Assembly (NCBI RefSeq): GCF_014873535.1
Contig: NZ_JADBEF010000001.1
Coordinates: 1,116,001 to 1,180,000, forward strand
Source: Nonomuraea africana
Lineage (GTDB): Bacteria > Actinomycetota > Actinomycetes > Streptosporangiales > Streptosporangiaceae
Length of the DNA stretch: 64,000 bases
Direction: 5' to 3'
Part shown: positions 51,493 through 59,808 of the stretch, one piece after another
Numbering within the stretch: position 1 is the stretch's first letter
How the letters are laid out: each line of letters starts with the position of its first letter
Notes under the pieces: model-generated
Told to the model about the DNA's origin: nothing
Database searches by the model: none
The model's input: the letters and a program-made list of their open reading frames with translations, nothing else
Translations under genes and position numbers: made by a program

Positions 51493-52643
51493 AGGCTCTC
51501 AAGCGGCTGACACAGCAGGGAGATCGAAGTCGTTCAGGTGTCCTGTACCGACCGCGACAGATCTCCCCAGCCGACCAGCTTGTCAACGTCTTGCTCGCGC
51601 CGCTCGTCCAGAGTTCGCCAACTCCACCCACAGCGGAGTTGGCAGATCACGCGCGTAGAGCTCCCGAAACTCCGGAAACGCCTCACCGAGTACGACGACG
51701 AAGCCATCCCTCCTGGCCTGGCCGTCTAGAAAGGGATCTCGCGCCCGTCCCGGAAACGGACCATTTTCGGGACGAGCCCGGAGCAGGCCGAACACATGAA
51801 CGAAACGTATCGTCACCGCAGAGAAGCGCGCGGAAATCGACGCGTTTCTCCAACGGCTGGAGGTTCTCGTGCCCGAGCTTGCGGCCTCGACGCGGAACCG
51901 GTGAGCACGAACCCCCGCAGGCGATCGCCGGCCTGCGCCGGGCGCTGAAACAGTAGTCGCCAGGTGTATTCACACATCGCCCCCGCAGCGCTTGGGCGCC
52001 GGCGACATCGCGGTCGCGGGCTGGCCGGGAGCGACCGCATCCGTGGGGTGCGGTCTCCCGATCCGCTGGCCCATCACGGCTGAGCAGCCGCCACTGCAGA
52101 CAGCTCCTGCGCGAGCGCCACCGGCCCGAGAACCATCAGGGCCCGCACCGCGCCCGTACGCGCCCTCGGCGTCGACGACATCCAGTACCGCAGCTGCCCG
52201 CGACCGACCCGAACCTACCTGATCGCCGGAGGAGGAACGTGAGCACCACCGCCGCCCACGCCGCCGTCACAGGCCGATCACATCGTGCGCGCACGTGGTC
52301 GTGGACGTCAGCTCCCCGGTGAGTTTGATCGGCGGCGCATCAGACCACAGTCATGGATCCGGCCGTGACTTCAGGCATGCGCGGCGGATGGCCTCGCCGT
52401 ACGGTCGTCGGCGGCTCGGGTCTCGGGCCGCAGGTTCGCGAACGGGACGAGGGCCGGGTGATGCGAGTCGCGAGTCCACGTCCACGCAGACCAGGCGTCG
52501 TGCACGTTCCTGGACGGTCACCTGGTCGCCCTTGGCGCGCATGAGCACCACGTAGAGCACGGAGAGATCGTCCGCCCCGTCCGGGGGTGCGGCCTCGGCG
52601 GGGAGCGGGGATCCGGGTCAGGCGCGCGTCGGGTCCAGGTAGG
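51493..52643. other. Eroded accessory stretch, 1.15 kb, no supportable gene
   Basis: Short frames occur (for example 51583-51816 minus and 52351-52560 minus), but none has a ribosome site with a recognisable product. A hairpin CGTCCCGGAAA / TTTTCGGGACG lies at 51746-51774. The plus strand at 52143-52229 carries what looks like the end of a lost gene (GVDDIQYRSC ... RTYLIAGGGT), family unknown. The composition and lack of intact genes suggest degraded mobile DNA. Confidence 0.5.
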
Positions 52644-53138
52644 TCATGTGGTGAATCTGCCCGCGAAAGTCAGGAGGTGTAGCACCGCGAAGACTCCAGG
52701 GATGAAACGTTCGCTGGCGCCGAGGTCGGCGTAGCGCCGCCACCAGGAGTTCGTGCGGGTCTGCACCAGTGACTTCCACTCGCTGGTGAACGGCTGTACC
52801 GGCAGCCGGAGCTCGATCTCGTTGATGACGGTGAACTTGGCACGGTTGAGGTCGCGGTAGCTCCGCAGTTGGAACCACCAGGTAGCGGACAGGGCCACGC
52901 CGACCACAGCCAGCACCAGCGACATCGGCCAGGCGCGCTGCACGTTGAGGAGGGAGAGCGCGCTCACGGAGATGAGCGTTGTCTGGATGGACAGGAAGAA
53001 CGCGTTGGCCACGGCACGCCGGGACGAGACCCGGTCCGCCATCTCCACCGCGATCTTGTAGAGCTCGATCACCGCGGGATCGCTATCGGACACATGGGGA
53101 TTATGCGGCAAATCCCGCTCCGACGCGGAGGAATCCAT
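52644..53138 (-). CDS. Small two-TM membrane protein (RipA/SLATT-like)
   Basis: The protein has about 164 aa from ATG at 53138, beginning MDSSASERDLPHNPHVSDSD; the longer frame above it is a shadow of the next gene. The core is helical: VIELYKIAVEMADRVSSRRA, then a hairpin of two membrane segments (AFFLSIQTTLISVSALSLL and MSLVLAVVGVALSATWWFQL). A soluble C-terminal helix (RDLNRAKFTVINEIELRLPVQPF) and a last hydrophobic piece follow. The layout resembles SLATT and RipA-type small membrane proteins, some of which act as pores in nucleotide-signalling defence systems. The match is by pattern only. The ATG lies at the stop codon of the larger gene, so the two are coupled. Confidence 0.65.
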   Translation of the reverse strand: MDSSASERDLPHNPHVSDSDPAVIELYKIAVEMADRVSSRRAVANAFFLSIQTTLISVSALSLLNVQRAWPMSLVLAVVGVALSATWWFQLRSYRDLNRAKFTVINEIELRLPVQPFTSEWKSLVQTRTNSWWRRYADLGASERFIPGVFAVLHLLTFAGRFTT

Positions 53139-54518
53139 CAGCCGAGGCGCTGATACATGTACGCGAGCAGTTGCCGGGTGGCGCGCGCGCCGCCGATGGG
53201 GATCGTGCTGACCAGGAGGTGCCTGCTGCCTGTTCCCGCGTTGGGGGAGTCGTGGGCCATCATCGACCACGCGTGCCTGATCTGCGTTTCCAGGTAGGCG
53301 GTGTCGCTGCCGGTGTCGGCGAGCAGGATCACCTGGCGGATCGGGAAGCGGTCGATGACGCGCTGGAGTTCGTAGCCGGTGCCGGCGTTCTCCCGCCGGA
53401 ACCCCGACAGGTCGATCACCACGATGTCGGAGCGGGAGAGCAGGATATCCACCGCCCGCTGCCAATAGCTGCCGTGGCACAGGTACGTCGCCACGGGATA
53501 GCTGCCCTTGCGGTCCCGGACGCGCACCGTCTTGCTGCCGATCGACATGATCGGGTGGCGGCCCTTCGATAACGGCTCAGTCGGCTGATGGTACAGCGCC
53601 GAGGTCATCCGGTGATCGGAGGTGATGAACAGCTGGCCCACGGTGCCAGTCTGCCGGGCCCGCACGAGCTCCGCCCGGCCGACGGACGCGGCGCTGCGCA
53701 GCAGGTGCACGTACCCGCACTCGCGGAAGGCCCCCTTCACGAAGTCGCGGACCCGCACCTCGTTCTCGAAGAGCCTGAAGTAGGCGATCCGCCAGGGCGG
53801 GCGGCCGAACACGTTCCGCTCGGCCGTGACCTGGCTCAGGCCGGTGTACCAGACGCGCTGGGGGGCGTAGAAGGTCAGCTTCAGCTCCGGGATGGCCGTC
53901 GCCCGGTACCTCGACAGCGTCGCCGTCGTGGGCGGCATCATCTCGGCGAAGGAGGCGTCCTGCGACAGCTTCCTGACATCCCGGGCGAGCAGCCTGCGCC
54001 ACATCCGGAGGGCCGCCACGACCAGGACTCCCAGCAGCACAGCAGTTACGGCGAGGACGGTGAACTGGACTGCCTCGTCGGAGGCGTTCGTGATCTCCTT
54101 CACCACCGGGGCGCCGCCGGCGACGAGGATCGCACAGTAGGCCGCGATGACGAGCAGCGACTTGAGAAATGTGGCGTAGTCCGGCTTCGACCTGCGGAGC
54201 GCCTCGCTATGGCTGGCCGAGGGCGGCAGCAGCAGTGCCTGCTGCGGATCCCGTGCCCTCCGGCGCTGTGCAAGCGCCAGCTGCCACCGTGTCACGCGCA
54301 CGACCGCGGCGACGGCGAAGCAGACGGCTGCCGCCCCCAGGACTCCGGCCATCCACGGGAACAAAGTTCCTGGGAATCTCGTAGACGACGGTCACCTTGG
54401 GGATGACGCCCGACATGTAGGCATACACGACCGACGCCACGGAGCCGGTGTAGAGGGCGCCGATGATGTTGCCGCGCGCTGCTTCGGCCTCCACGCCCGG
54501 GTCCAGCCGAACGCGCAC
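53138..54518 (-). CDS. Four-TM protein with TIR-like Rossmannoid cytosolic domain, apparent +1 frameshift near 54365
   Basis: GTG 54518 has GAAGGGAGACGATC upstream and gives VRVRLDPGVEAEAARGNIIG, a first membrane segment and VIPKVTVVYEIPRNF. The frame then has to skip one base (TTTGTT context) to continue as WMAGVLGAAAVCFAVAAVV, the frame that runs to 53138 (408 aa from a TTG). Two further membrane segments follow (about FLKSLLVIAAYCAIL and FTVLAVTAVLLGVLVVAAL). The cytosolic domain ends with SDIVVIDLSGFRRENAGTGYE and PIRQVILLADTGSDTAYLE, an alpha/beta pattern like TIR or related sensors. Function is unknown. The frameshift could be real, programmed or a sequencing error. Confidence 0.65.
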
Positions 54519-55022
54519 GATCGTCTCCCTTCGCCCGTTTCCCTCAGGATGGCGCCCACTGATCATCCGCGCATGAGTAGCCCCATACTCAACAGGTAGC
54601 TTGCAAGAAGTGACGCGGGCTCGTAGATCCCACCTGGAGCCACCCAAGCCCTGTAGACCTCCCGCCAGCGGGAGGGCTGACGGGAGCCACGGAAGGAGAG
54701 CGGCGTGGGGTAGCCGACCGGACCAGAAGGCGCACGAACTGATGGCCCGCGCTCGGTGGCGGTGGCGTTAACGGCACCTAGTGCTCCAGCCGCACTTATC
54801 GATCTTCAGTCGCCAGTGTGACCAGTGCAGGATGTGGCTTCGTTGATGGGTGGCCGGGTCAGCAAAGCGATAGAACCGGCGGCCTGGGGATTCGCCAAGC
54901 GAAGCGAACCGGCGGCATGGGGATTCGTGGGCCAGGCGGCGGGAGTCCCATGCGTTTCAGGCATGGCAGGTGTGCGCCTTGGTTGTTTGTCGCATGGGCG
55001 CACCACCGCATACCGTCCAGGA
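54519..55022. other. Intergenic stretch with a direct repeat
   Basis: No gene is supported. GAACCGGCGGCxTGGGGATTCG occurs at 54873 and 54906, 33 bp apart. A continuous upstream extension of the SDR frame crosses it, but it lacks a good start and looks spurious. The rest (54519-54830) shows no feature beyond the leader of the membrane-protein gene. Confidence 0.5.
54873..54927. repeat. Direct repeat, 22 bp, 33-bp spacing
   Basis: Two copies of GAACCGGCGGC-C/A-TGGGGATTCG lie 33 bp apart, with one mismatch. The spacing is a multiple of three and the SDR frame passes through as EPAAWGF repeats. Probably a small intergenic repeat without clear role. Confidence 0.5.
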
Positions 55023-55853
55023 ATGAGCAAGATCGCAGTAGTGACGGGCGCCAACCAGGGGCTCGGGTTCGCATTGGTGGAGGGGCTCGCGCGGCGGCTC
55101 GGGCCCGACGACGTCGTCTACCTCACCGGCCGGGACGCCGGGCGGGTGGCCCAGGCGCGGGAAGAGGTGACGGAGGCCAAGGCCGAGGTGCGGACCCACC
55201 TGCTGGACGTTCGTGACGGGGCGGCGGTGGCCGCGTTCGCCGACGACCTGCGCGACAGGCACGGCGGCGTGGACATCGTCCTGTCCAACCACTACCTCAG
55301 GACGGTGCCCCAGGACGTGCCCGCCGAGGTGATCGACGCCTACGTGGACGCCAACAACCTCGGCACCACGCGGATGCTGCGGTCCTTCCTGCCCGTACTG
55401 CGGCCGGGCGGCCGGTTCGTCGTCATCGCCAGCAGCCTGGGCCGGTTGCGCGAGCTGCCGGAGCACCTGCGCCGGCGGTTCGACGAGGCGGCGACGCTGG
55501 ACGAGCTCGACGCCACGATGCTCGCGTGGCGCGATGCCGTACGCGCGGGGCGGGCGGGCGACGAGGGCTGGCCCGACTTCATCAACATCCCGTCCAAGGT
55601 GGGGCAGGTCGCCGCCGTACGGACGCTCGCCCGGCAGCGGCGCGCCGACGATCTGGCCCACGACCGCCTGCTGGTGGCGTCCTGCCCGGGGATGATCGAT
55701 ACGGCTTCGTCGCGGCCCTGGTTCGACATGACGGGAGCGCAGACGGCCGAGGAGGCGGCGGTGGCGCTCGTCCGGCTGGTGCTCGAACCGGACGTGGATC
55801 CGGCCTTCTACGGAGAGCTGGTGCGGTTCGGCCGGGTGCTCAGCTGGGCGTGA
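55023..55853 (+). CDS. Short-chain dehydrogenase/reductase family protein lacking the catalytic tyrosine
   Basis: The protein has 276 aa from ATG (MSKIAVVTGANQGLGFALVEGL). The cofactor motif TGxxxGxG is intact (TGANQGLG), and the Asn (NHYLRTV) and Ser (VIASSLGRLRELP) regions are present as in the carbonyl-reductase branch. At the active-site YxxxK position the sequence reads NIPSK (near DFINIPSKVGQVAAVRTLA), so Asn replaces Tyr while Lys remains. Dehydrogenase activity is therefore doubtful. The enzyme may bind NADP(H) as a pseudoenzyme, or the alignment may be off locally. Its neighbours offer no pathway context. Confidence 0.8.
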   Translation: MSKIAVVTGANQGLGFALVEGLARRLGPDDVVYLTGRDAGRVAQAREEVTEAKAEVRTHLLDVRDGAAVAAFADDLRDRHGGVDIVLSNHYLRTVPQDVPAEVIDAYVDANNLGTTRMLRSFLPVLRPGGRFVVIASSLGRLRELPEHLRRRFDEAATLDELDATMLAWRDAVRAGRAGDEGWPDFINIPSKVGQVAAVRTLARQRRADDLAHDRLLVASCPGMIDTASSRPWFDMTGAQTAEEAAVALVRLVLEPDVDPAFYGELVRFGRVLSWA

Positions 55854-56007
55854 CCACACGGCCCGCTCTCCGGGGGATGGCGCGCCCAGGAGCCTGCCTG
55901 GGCCGGTAGCGGCCTGGTGCCCGCTCGTCTCCGCGAGCTCGCGGCACCAGGCTCCGCGACCCGTCACGGGGCCCGCGCCGATGTCGCCCCCGGCGGTGCG
56001 CTGGAAG

Positions 56008-56616
56008 TTAGGCGACAGAGCCGTACGAGGGCTTGCCCGCCCACTCGTAGGTGAGGTAGACGACGCCGGCGTCGGTGGCGGTCGTCCCGGTGAGCTTCAG
56101 CCCCGCCGGAATGGTCCCCTCGGCGAAGAGCCGCTTTCCCTCGCCCAGGACGACGGGGAAGACCAGCAGACGGTACTCGTCGACCAGCTCGGCCGACTGC
56201 AGCGTCCGGATGAGGTCGCTGCTGCCCTGGACGATGATCTCGCCGTCGGTGTTCCGCTTGAGATCGGCGACCGTCTGAGCGGCCTCGCCCACCAGGACCT
56301 GGGTGTTGCGCCACTCGGCGTTCATCGGCGTCCTCGTGGCGACGTACTTCGGCATGCTGTTGATCTTGGCGCCGCCCTCCTCGTCGGGCACGCCGGGCCA
56401 GTGCGCCGCGAGGATCTCGTACGACCTGCGGCCCAGAAGCATGCCGTCCGCGCGGTCGAACTGCTCGCCCATGATGCGGCCGAACCCCTCGTCCACGTGC
56501 GGGGCCAGCCATCCGCCGTGGTGGAAGTCGTTGGAGTCGTCCTCGCCGGGCCCGCCGGGAGCCTGCATGACACCGTCCAACGTCACGAAGGTCGAGACCA
56601 CCAGCCTGCTCGCCAT
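56008..56616 (-). CDS. RibD_C/DHFR-like reductase family protein
   Basis: The protein has 202 aa (MASRLVVSTFVTLDGVMQAPGG). The RibD C-terminal/dihydrofolate-reductase fold is visible: DGMLLGRRSYEILAAHWPG, MPKYVATRTPM, EIIVQGSSDLIRTLQSAELVDEYRLLVFPVVLGEGKRLF. These proteins use NADPH, but most are not true DHFRs and their substrates are unknown. It converges with the SDR gene (56008 vs 55853) and has a 235-bp gap upstream, in which I see no intact gene. Confidence 0.88.
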   Translation of the reverse strand: MASRLVVSTFVTLDGVMQAPGGPGEDDSNDFHHGGWLAPHVDEGFGRIMGEQFDRADGMLLGRRSYEILAAHWPGVPDEEGGAKINSMPKYVATRTPMNAEWRNTQVLVGEAAQTVADLKRNTDGEIIVQGSSDLIRTLQSAELVDEYRLLVFPVVLGEGKRLFAEGTIPAGLKLTGTTATDAGVVYLTYEWAGKPSYGSVA

Positions 56617-56851
56617 CTGCCACTCTTTTCTCTCGTGGTGTCGGGAAGCGGGTCCGTCCGGCCCCGCTGTCTCCCTGTGCCTTCAGCCTGGCAGAGCGCG
56701 TTTACGGATTTCTTACGGCTTTCCTCAAGGCCTTGATGAAGAGTCGCGTCTCGCGCGCCGTCCACGTCGACGGTTGCCTGGGCCTCCCCTCCATCGAGGT
56801 GGCGATGGCCGCTCTCACCGTGTTCCCTGGACCGCCCGGCGTGTGTGGGCT

Positions 56852-57508
56852 CTACTTGATCTTCCGGGTGTAGACGACGCGGTCGACGAGGCGCTCGGAC
56901 TGACCGGGCGGGGTGAAGTAGAGGTCGAACGTGTGCTTGTTCTTCGACCGGATGGTGATCACGGTCCGCATGGGGATGGCCTTGCCGCGATAGTCAGGAC
57001 CGAGCACGCCCGGGTCGGTGAACTCGCCCGGGATGGAGAGCACCGAGGGGCTCCCGCTGACCGGGGCGCCGCGGTAGGTCATCGCCGTCGGTGTGACGCT
57101 GTCGAACGTGGTCCACTCGTAGCGCCGGTCGATAGTGGAGAAGCCGAGGACGCCGAGCCGGAAGTACGTGATGTCGCCGAGGGTTCCCTCGGTCTTCTCC
57201 TCCAGGAAGCGGCCGCCGGTCTTGGCGATCCAGCGCACCTTCACGGTCATGTCGCGGGAGACGACGGGCTGACCGTCGGTCCCGAGGAGGTAGTTGGTCT
57301 TGGTCGCCTTCCAGGTGCCGACCAGCGAGTCGAGCACGCGGTGGTGCGGGCCGGGGGCCAGGTCGTCGGCGGCCCTGGCCGCCGACGGCACACTCTGCGC
57401 GACGGCGGCGGGCGTGCCCACGACGGCGCCGGCGGACGCCTCCGGCGCACCGACCATACCGAGAACGGCGACGGCGGAGGCCGCCGTCAGCGAGATCTTC
57501 CTGAGCAT
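56852..57508 (-). CDS. Secreted DUF1579-like protein
   Basis: The protein has 218 aa from ATG (MLRKISLTAASAVAVLGMVG). The signal peptide is cleaved near ASAGA (about 27). The beta-rich mature domain has HHRVLDSLVGTWKATKTNYLL, GRFLEEKTEGTLGDITYFRLGVLGF and RYEWTTFDSVTPTAM, typical of the calycin-like DUF1579 proteins. Ligand binding is assumed from the fold; no function is known. It is preceded by a 243-bp gap that includes a Cys/Lys-rich spurious frame. Confidence 0.75.
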   Translation of the reverse strand: MLRKISLTAASAVAVLGMVGAPEASAGAVVGTPAAVAQSVPSAARAADDLAPGPHHRVLDSLVGTWKATKTNYLLGTDGQPVVSRDMTVKVRWIAKTGGRFLEEKTEGTLGDITYFRLGVLGFSTIDRRYEWTTFDSVTPTAMTYRGAPVSGSPSVLSIPGEFTDPGVLGPDYRGKAIPMRTVITIRSKNKHTFDLYFTPPGQSERLVDRVVYTRKIK

Positions 57509-57751
57509 GATGACTTCCGTTTCCCTGAGCGTGAGATCCCGGCCGGCGCGAGGCCGCCGCGAAGACGCGGACGATCCGGCCGGGGGGCGGGCGTGGCGGG
57601 CCTGCGTGCCAAGGCCTCGACGGCGGCGAGGTGGACCTGGCGCCCGCCTCCGCATGCCGTCCGTCACGAAGGATGGCCGACGGACACACGCGACAGAAGG
57701 TGAAGAAGATGCAGAGATCGTGCACGAAGCTGCATCCTCGTGCACCGCCGC

Positions 57752-58783
57752 CTACGAGCCGTGATCACGTGACGGAGGCTCGCCCCACAGCGCCCTGGCG
57801 ACCTCCTCGGGAGGCGAGGCGCCGCGCGACGACAGCCAGGCCATGCCCGCGCGCTCGGCGAAGACCCTGAGCTTGCGCGCGTCGAGCGGGCTGAGGTCGT
57901 GCGGCCCTGCCAGTACGGCGGTCATCGCGAGCCGCCGCCACGCCGTGACGGGGTCGACCTGGAAGATCTCGGCGACCTGCCGCCGCGCGGCCCTGAGGGC
58001 GGCGGCCACCCTGCGCATGCGGCCCTCGCCCGCCGCCTGGGGCTCGATCGTCACCAGCAGGTTGACCGTCGTGACGCGGGCCCCGGCCGCCGCGCTCTCC
58101 TCGAGCATCCGGAGGTCGGCGGGGGCCAGGCCGCCGGGGCCGACCGGCACGGTGTAGGTCACCAGGAGGTCGCCCTCCCGCTGCAGCGCCGTCACCGCCG
58201 TGGCCCTCCGCCGTACGGCGGGCAGATCCGCGCTGTCGCGCACCTCGAACTCCACGAAGGGGGCGCCGAAGGCGCCGATCACCCTGCGGTAGGCGGAGGT
58301 CAGCGCGGCCTGGTCGGCGCAGGCGGCGGCCAGCTCGCTGCCGTCGGGCCCGCCGAAGGCCAGCCCCGCCTGGCCGCCGGCGGCGCGCAGCCCGGAGACG
58401 CGGCCGGCCACGGGGTCGTCGGCGGGGTCGACGGTGCCGCCCCACTTCGGCGCGCAGCCGCCGGGGCCCGCCATGAGCCGGCCGAGGGAGAACCAGCGCA
58501 CGCCGGTGCGGCGGGAGGCGTTGGCCAGGTGGAACCGCGGGGTGCGCGCCGTGTCGACGAAGGCCACGAACCCCGAGGGAACGGGCTTGGCGGAGGGCGT
58601 GGGGGAGGGCGAGGGGGCGGCGGAGACCTTGGCCAGAGGGGACGGGCCAGCCGCCGACCAGTCGGGGGTGGCCTGCGCGGGAAGGAACCAGACCGCGAGG
58701 CCGGTCGCCGCGGCCAGGCCGAGCGCCGCCAGCACCACCAGCGGCCGCGGCGGGGTGCCCGGCTCTCTGTGACGCGCCATCAT
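57752..58783 (-). CDS. Membrane-anchored GH18 (chitinase)-like protein with degenerate active site
   Basis: The protein has 343 aa; ATG at 58783 or 58780. An N-terminal membrane anchor (PLVVLAALGLAAATGLAVWFL) and a Ser/Pro linker precede a TIM-barrel-like domain: RTGVRWFSLGRLMAG, GGQAGLAFGGPDGSELAAAC and AYRRVIGAFGAPFVEFEVRD. The GH18 catalytic motif normally reads DFDIEG at this point. Here it reads EFEVRD, replacing the essential Glu by Arg. The protein is probably a non-catalytic sugar-binding relative outside the cell. It is divergent from the LLM oxidoreductase. Confidence 0.72.
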   Translation of the reverse strand: MMARHREPGTPPRPLVVLAALGLAAATGLAVWFLPAQATPDWSAAGPSPLAKVSAAPSPSPTPSAKPVPSGFVAFVDTARTPRFHLANASRRTGVRWFSLGRLMAGPGGCAPKWGGTVDPADDPVAGRVSGLRAAGGQAGLAFGGPDGSELAAACADQAALTSAYRRVIGAFGAPFVEFEVRDSADLPAVRRRATAVTALQREGDLLVTYTVPVGPGGLAPADLRMLEESAAAGARVTTVNLLVTIEPQAAGEGRMRRVAAALRAARRQVAEIFQVDPVTAWRRLAMTAVLAGPHDLSPLDARKLRVFAERAGMAWLSSRGASPPEEVARALWGEPPSRDHGS

Positions 58784-58858
58784 CACCTGCCGTGTCAGCC
58801 CGATCACCGATGGTGAACGCTAGCAGGCGTGGGGAAGACCTGACCGGATAATGGCCAC

Positions 58859-59767
58859 ATGCAGCTAAGGATCTTCACCGAGCCCCAGCAGGGCGCCAGC
58901 TACGATGATCTGCTCGCCGTGGCCAAGGCCACCGAACGGCTCGGCTTCGACGCCTTCTTCCGCTCCGACCACTACCAGCGCATCGGCCCTGGCGACCAGG
59001 GGCCGGGCTCGACCGACGCGTGGATCACCCTCGCCGGCCTGGCCAGGGAGACCTCCAGGATCAGGCTGGGCACGCTGGTCACGCCCGCCACCTTCCGCCT
59101 GCCGGGGCCGCTGGCCATCAGCGTCGCCCAGGTGGACCAGATGAGCGGCGGCCGGGTGGAGCTGGGCTTCGGCACCGGCTGGTTCGACGGCGAGCACACC
59201 GCCTACGGCATTCCGTTCCCGCCGGTGAGGGAGCGGTTCGCCCGCTGGGAGGAGCAGCTCGAGATCATCACGGGCCTGTGGGAGGCCGAGAAGGCCTACT
59301 CCTTCGAGGGCACCTACTACCGCCTGGCGGACTCGCCCGCGCTGCCCAAGCCCGTCCAGCGGCCGCGGCCGCCGATCATCATCGGCGGCACCGGCGCCAG
59401 GCGGACGCCGAGGATGGCCGCCAGGTACGCCGACGAGTACAACGTGCCCTTCCATGCCGTCGAGCAGACCGGCGAGGCGTTCGAGCGGGTACGGCAGGCC
59501 GCCGCCGGCCGTCCGCTGGTCTACTCGGCGGCCCAGGTCGTCTGCGTCGGCGCCGACGAGGCCGAGCTGGAGCGCAGGGCGGCGGCGATCGGCAACAGCG
59601 TGGCCAGGCTGCGCGAGGAGGGCCTGGCGGGCACCCCGTCCGAGGTGCTCGACAAGATCGGCAGGTTCGCCGGGCTGGGCGCCGAGCGGATCTTCCTCCA
59701 GGTGCTCGACCTGCACGATCTGGAGCACCTCGAGCTGATCGCGGCGGAGATCCTGCCGCACGTCTAA
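58859..59767 (+). CDS. LLM-class F420-dependent oxidoreductase
   Basis: The protein has 302 aa from ATG (MQLRIFTEPQQGASYDDLLA). The luciferase-like monooxygenase TIM barrel is recognised from SDHYQR, ARETSRIRLGTLVTPATFR, QVDQMSGGRVELGFGTGWFDGEHTAYG, PRPPIIIGGTGARRTPRMAA and YADEYNV. In actinobacteria this subgroup uses reduced F420 rather than FMN. The substrate is unknown. It lies 41 bp before hen1 but is probably independent. Confidence 0.9.
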   Translation: MQLRIFTEPQQGASYDDLLAVAKATERLGFDAFFRSDHYQRIGPGDQGPGSTDAWITLAGLARETSRIRLGTLVTPATFRLPGPLAISVAQVDQMSGGRVELGFGTGWFDGEHTAYGIPFPPVRERFARWEEQLEIITGLWEAEKAYSFEGTYYRLADSPALPKPVQRPRPPIIIGGTGARRTPRMAARYADEYNVPFHAVEQTGEAFERVRQAAAGRPLVYSAAQVVCVGADEAELERRAAAIGNSVARLREEGLAGTPSEVLDKIGRFAGLGAERIFLQVLDLHDLEHLELIAAEILPHV

Positions 59768-59808
59768 TGGAATAGCGGTACGAATCGGACCTGCGGCACA
59801 CTTGACGC

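Noticed and set aside
51583..51816. 77-codon leftward frame
   Set aside because: Looks protein-like in part (GFVVVLGEAFPEFRELY), but has no good start or recognisable family and sits in degraded DNA; too weak to call.
52351..52560. 69-codon leftward frame
   Set aside because: Possible remnant, but no ribosome site and no family match; the C-terminal part is low-complexity Arg/Pro.
56620..56850. Leftward basic peptide frame (RQPSTWTARETRLFIKALRKAV)
   Set aside because: Could be the end of a lost gene, but there is no start, ribosome site or family match.
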